From: Sialis fuliginosa
Lineage: Eukaryota; Arthropoda; Insecta; Megaloptera; Sialidae
Length of the DNA stretch: 64,000 nucleotides
Direction: 5' to 3'
Assembly: GCA_961205875.1 (NCBI GenBank)
Contig: OY540812.1
Location: forward strand, 1,922,001 to 1,986,000
Under the pieces are notes generated by a model. That model was not told the DNA's origin. It was given only the letters and a program-made list of their open reading frames with translations, and ran no database searches. Both the position numbers and the translations under genes were made by a program. Below are positions 59,850-64,000 of this stretch, in pieces. Within the stretch, counting starts at the first letter, position 1. Every line of letters begins with the position of its first letter.

Positions 59850-60130
59850 CGTTCATTATGAAATTTGGTTTGTTCGTTGGGTCTGGTATTCCAAAATTGT
59901 TATTTTTTCAAAATATCTTAAAAACGACGCATGTTACTTGAATATTTTATAGAATCTTTTTTGTAGAGCATTTAATTTTCTATAAGAAAGGTTATTACTA
60001 CTTTTGTAGTAAAATATTCCCTTACGAAGATATATCTCCATTTTCAATTTAGATTATTCGATAATTAACTACATACCTTTGGCGAATTTATTACGAGGAA
60101 GCACTGTCCATTCACTTGGCAGATGTTTTT
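59850..60130 (-). repeat. CTGCCAAG family repeat, diverged 5' part, inverted
   Basis: Ends GAGGAAGCACTGTCC...ACTTGGCAGATG. The internal blocks TTTGTAGAGCATTTAATTTT and AAAATATTCCCTTACGAAGA match the family. Confidence 0.8.
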
Positions 60131-60330
60131 TCTTCTACATATTTCTTATTTTATATAAAATACAAACAAGTCTTTTTATCCGAACCGATTTTTTTTATAT
60201 ATAAATTTTATCAGAATCTGATCGTAAAACACTTTTTAAGAAAAAAAATAAAATCTTCAAAAAAATACTTTTAACAGTTTTTAAAGTCAGTTTAAACTTT
60301 AAACAAAATTAAAATATAAGACAAATGGAT

Positions 60331-60473
60331 CTTGGCTTCTGGGTGTAAGCCGCGTCGATTTGGTCGTGTTATCGGCCAACGTTTCGTCACACATTGCAGT
60401 GAGCTCTTCTGAAAGCACGTAACGTTGGCCGATAACACGAGCAAATCGACGCGGCTTACACCCAGAAGCCAAG
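60331..60473. repeat. 143-bp hairpin, 56-bp arms with two mismatches
   Basis: Left arm 60331-60386 starts CTTGGCTTCTGGGTGTAAGC and goes on CGCGTCGATTTGGTCGTG. The right arm is 60418-60473. The loop is about 31 nt. GC-rich compared with its surroundings. Confidence 0.92.
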
Positions 60474-60508
60474 TTCCATATCAAGATCACCGCGAAAGCA
60501 TCAAGACT

Positions 60509-60756
60509 TATGTCCGGTATTATAAAGGAGCTTGCAAACACTTTCAAACGAGATATCAAACTTATACGACAGTTCTCTTTGAGTAGTAAGTTGATTTTTA
60601 CCGTTTTTACTCAAAATTTGTAAATACACTTTCATAATATATTCTTTACATCCTATGCATGAAATTAGAATAGAACTGTCATATTAGTTTGATACCCCAA
60701 TTTGAAAGTGCTTGTAAGCTTGCAAATTTGCGAGCTCCTTTATAATACCGGACATA
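60509..60756. mobile_element. MITE with TATGTCCGGTAT ends, second copy
   Basis: TATGTCCGGTATTATAAAGG at 60509 and its inverse CCTTTATAATACCGGACATA ending 60756. Same family as 20087-20392. 248 bp. Confidence 0.92.
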
Positions 60757-60779
60757 TTAGATAAGAAAATAAAACTAGC

Positions 60780-61015
60780 ATCGATTTAGAGGAAAAACGA
60801 GTAACGGGCGAGCGACGCCTTCATATTTCGTGATCACTGCAGCCCCCGGTTTTTGTCAGATATAGAATATTCGAAAAGAAGGGTGGCCGACCACGACTGC
60901 CAGCCACCCCTCCCTCGCCCGGTTCATACAGTATTCAGTACAAGCAATATCCGAACCCTTAATGTATCGCTATAGGATTCGATTTTGCCAAATGTATGGA
61001 TGTCGCTTCTGTATA
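60780..61015. other. GC-richer non-repetitive block
   Basis: About 230 bp, including GTAACGGGCGAGCGACGCC, GATCACTGCAGCCCCCGG and CCCTCGCCCGGTTCATAC, without repeats or a credible ORF. A candidate regulatory segment at most. Confidence 0.25.
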
Positions 61016-61035
61016 TATATATTCACGTCTCGCGT

Positions 61036-61112
61036 GCGAGCGGGTGTGTGTGCGAATGTGTATGCGTGTGTGAGTGTGTCACAGCATTCTGTGACCAGTT
61101 AAGTAAAATGTT

Positions 61113-61143
<31 letters not shown>

Positions 61144-61150
61144 TTATATG
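61036..61150. repeat. GT and TA microsatellites
   Basis: A GTGTGTG-rich tract interrupted by GCGAATGTGTATGC (61040-61080), then an uninterrupted TA run (about 61112-61135). Confidence 0.9.
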
Positions 61151-61719
61151 TAAGGATCTGCAATATTTTATATTCCATGAAAAATATAAACTACTTACAA
61201 TGAATAGTAATATTCTTCTCCAGTTTGATTTTGTAAAATGTTTCCAGTTCTGTCAGGCGTTTAAGGGAATACATCTAAATTTACTAATTTTTGACTATTT
61301 TTTTATTGAGTAAAATGATGTATAAACATCTTAAAAATGATATTCAAAAGGAATTATAAGCTAAAAAAGTGTCTCCGAACGAACGTGGTGAAAAATGAGT
61401 AATAATGAGTATATGGTAATATAAAGGGGCACCGTAATTCGGTTTCAACCCAAAACAGAAGCAAAATAAGCAACCGAAAACCGCCAAATCGACATAGCCT
61501 CGAAAAAAAGTCGACGTTTGCATGTAGTAAAACAGTTTTCAAATTTTAAACTCATTTTTATCGAAATCACGTTTTTAAAAACTGCGGAAAACGTATCTTG
61601 GCCATTTTTCATCCGATCGACTTGAAATTTTAACTGTAACTTCTTAGATAGATTTAACATCGAAGTACACATGGATTTTATGATTGGTTAACAATTACGG
61701 TTAATTTCTGCATGGCGGC

Positions 61720-62170
61720 TGTGCGTGTGCCTGTGTGTCTGGATGTAGAATTTTCTTTCGTTCATGATAACTAATGTAAAAATGTACCGATCTGAATTAC
61801 TTTTGAGGAAAATGTTTGTCTTAGTGAGTACTCCAGACTTATTGATTTTGGTACTAATCGGATAAGGGGTTTTAGATATATTCGAAATTTTGTAATTATT
61901 TTCGTCTAAAATATGAACGTTGCGAGTATTATCTCACTAATTTTGATAAGACTTGGTACATTTGTAGTTCAATTGAACCTTAGGGACATTTACTATTTGT
62001 ACGTGCCTAAACAGCTATTGAAGGGGTAAAAACCACCCTCAAAATTTGAATTTTAAATACAAATTAATATGTCATTAATTTATGTTGCCTTGGAAACAAA
62101 TGCAACTAAATTCAAATTGTCAAAGAATGTGTATTATGTTTTTGACATTAGGACATTATTTATACAATAA
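61720..62170 (+). repeat. Dispersed repeat, inverse of 46440-47000
   Basis: GTCTGGATGTAGAATTTTCT, GTACCGATCTGAATTACTTT, AGTGAGTACTCCAGACTTAT and ACTTGGTACATTTGTAGTTC all occur in reverse complement at 46600-47000. No terminal repeat identified. Confidence 0.85.
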
Positions 62171-62182
62171 TTTCAATAATTG

Positions 62183-62225
62183 TGAATTTAGCACGAGGAA
62201 GCACTGTGCATTTACTTGGAAGATA
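62183..62225 (-). repeat. CTGCCAAG family repeat, 5' end only
   Basis: GAATTTAGCACGAGGAAGCA then CTGTGCATTTACTTGGAAGA, the inverted 5' terminus of the family. Confidence 0.75.
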
Positions 62226-62400
62226 TTTACTTTTTGTTTTGTTTAAATCACTCAGACAGCTTGCTGAAGAAATTACATAATGTTTATGATATTATCGACA
62301 AATTTTCACTTTTCCTGTCTGGCTAACATCCGATCAAACCGGTGATGATAAGTAACATGACGTCATTACCGGAAATGTCGCTAAGAAATACAGTGGGTGG

Positions 62401-62429
62401 GTGTATGGGGGTGACACACCCCCATACAC
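62401..62429. repeat. Perfect 13-bp-arm hairpin
   Basis: GTGTATGGGGGTG, ACA, CACCCCCATACAC: a perfect inverted repeat with a 3-nt loop. Confidence 0.95.
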
Positions 62430-62584
62430 ACTGAGAGATACATGTTTGCCAATCCATCTGATGTGTCTGAGGAATATGTATTGTAAATGTGGAATTAATT
62501 CGAGGGTGAATATGTTATACGGTGAATACTCGGAGAAATGTTTGTACGTTAACTAACTAAATATTTGTAATAGAACAGATATAA

Positions 62585-64000
62585 TGTAGGGTAGAGCGGG
62601 GTAAATATGAAACACCAAAAAAATGGGGTAAAAGTGAAACAAGCTTGCAACTAAAAAACTAATTTGTTTATAGGAGAATTATAAAAACTTAAAGGTTTGT
62701 TAAAGCGACCTGAAAATATGTGTCACCTCTACAGATTTCCCTGTTAGTCGATGTCAAAAACGTGTGAATTAAATTTTAATTCTTTGCACATAACTTTCTG
62801 TATAGCTCAGATATTAATTAAAGTTAAAATTTCACATTGATATGCCACAAAGAAGATAAATCAAAGTTGCCTTTGTAGCTTTTCTTTTAATTTTTCGAGA
62901 AATATTTTCCATTAGAGGCCTGATTCACTTTTAAAAAAAACACACTTTTTTCATTTTTAAAGTCCGTGTTGTATCGTACAGTTCAAATGGCGTAAGTATT
63001 TAAAATGGTTATTCATAAGCGCATCTAGTAGAAAAAAATTAAAATATGAATTTGTATCGTTAACTGCCAAAAAACATGAAAGATTTGTATTTTGTTTCAG
63101 TTGATCCTACATGAATCGATAATTTCAGTGAACTGACCTCAAAAATCGTGTGAAATTAAAAACCCTTGTACAGCTGTATAGGTACATTACACCCCTTTAC
63201 CCCCTTACCAGACAGTCGAATCTTTACCCCCCCCACGATTAAAAATCAACAAAATAAGAAGCAAGAAATTTGGTATTATTTTTAAGCATCAAAATTATCT
63301 TATACAGTGTATTCCAAGTTGATTAAGACATAGGAAATTTAACATGGAGGCAATTAGAAGTGTTGTAGTAACTTTTGGTCAAATTTAACCATGTGTGATT
63401 GGTGCATTTTGAAATGCCGCCACAAAATTTAATAAAATTGTAATTAGTATTTTGTTTTCAAATTTATATCTGCCAAAAAATATTATTATAATTTTATCTA
63501 GGATGCTTAAATTAATGAAATTAAAGTTGAGAACAAAATACTGTTGATTAATTTAAAATTTATCAGTTAGTTTCGAGGCGACATTTCAAAATGCACCAAT
63601 CACACATCGTTAAATTTGACCAAAGGTTACTACAACATTTTTAATTGTCCCAATGTTAAATTTCCTGTCTTAACCAACTTGGAATACACTGTATATACAT
63701 TAAAAAAAATAAATTAACATGTAAGACATTTGAAGAACGCTACAAACATGCATAGTCGATGTTTGTATATTAGTTTTGTATGCATTCGAGATGGTCGGAA
63801 TAAGGTAATCGATATCACAATATCGCATCGATTATCTAAATGCCACGCCCCCATACACTGCGCGTCTCGACGTTCTCATATCTGAATACAAGAGAGAGGG
63901 ATGATCGAGTGTACGTTATGGCTACAGCTTTCTTTCTTTTCATGCAGCAGTTCTCAATAATTTCAATTTCTAGAACTTATTTTTAATTTATATGTAAAAA
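62585..64000. other. Right end of window, no gene seen
   Basis: TAGGGTAGAGCGGGGTAA at about 62588 resembles the element end at 19332, with C-rich text (CACCCCTTTACCCCCTTACC) at about 63190 as a possible partner. Apart from the mariner MITE at 63305, AT-rich and non-coding. Confidence 0.55.
63305..63691. mobile_element. Palindromic mariner-type MITE
   Basis: CAGTGTATTCCAAGTTGATT at 63305 and the inverse AACTTGGAATACACTG ending 63691, flanked by TA. The two halves pair over more than 110 bp each (TCACACATCG, GGTTACTACAACA). 387 bp, non-coding; the half copy at 44880-45080 belongs to the same family. Confidence 0.88.

Overview
This is eukaryotic genomic DNA, almost certainly from an insect. It is AT-rich, the genes are split by GT-AG introns, and transposon debris makes up most of the length. 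Six conserved genes can be assembled exon by exon, and every joined reading frame stays in phase with a normal full length. They are SdhB (minus, 38-2397), RBM42 (plus, 2965-21517), RSPH1 (plus, 23101-27799), a ribonucleotide reductase large-subunit paralogue (plus, 28201-30650), DCAF8 (plus, 31394-34152) and TMEM147 (minus, 39831-40639). I cannot fix the insect order from sequence alone. The repeats (hAT-, pogo/Tigger- and mariner-type MITEs, an RTE-like LINE tail) occur in several orders.

Layout. SdhB and RBM42 diverge from a 567-bp shared promoter region. RBM42 has a 17.6-kb last intron (3826-21383). This holds an antisense exon that looks like a secreted, amidated neuropeptide precursor (5231-5623), a protein-like small ORF (4859-4972), several tandem arrays, and a 2.6-kb element whose terminal inverted repeats enclose a 164-bp satellite. 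RSPH1, the RnrL paralogue and DCAF8 follow head to tail. A 5.7-kb gene-free stretch between DCAF8 and TMEM147 is dominated by a 3.1-kb foldback structure. From 40.6 kb to the end I find no convincing protein gene. That region holds transposon pieces plus a few GC-richer non-repetitive islands, one with a perfect RFX X-box and two places with NRF1-type palindromes, that could be regulatory.

The strongest biological signal is the ribonucleotide reductase gene. It aligns without gaps to the canonical enzyme through the catalytic region, has an intact 758-codon frame and keeps the N-terminal ATP cone. Yet the three active-site cysteines, the catalytic Asn and Glu, one of the two radical-transfer tyrosines and the C-terminal redox cysteines are all replaced or missing. 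This is the pattern of a pseudoenzyme kept for another role, not of a decaying pseudogene. Its upstream region has two E2F-like sites and a CCAAT box, so S-phase control may be retained.

The other genes are housekeeping or ciliary: mitochondrial complex II, an RNA-binding protein, a sperm or cilium radial-spoke protein, a CUL4 substrate receptor and an ER membrane protein. They show no obvious functional link to one another.
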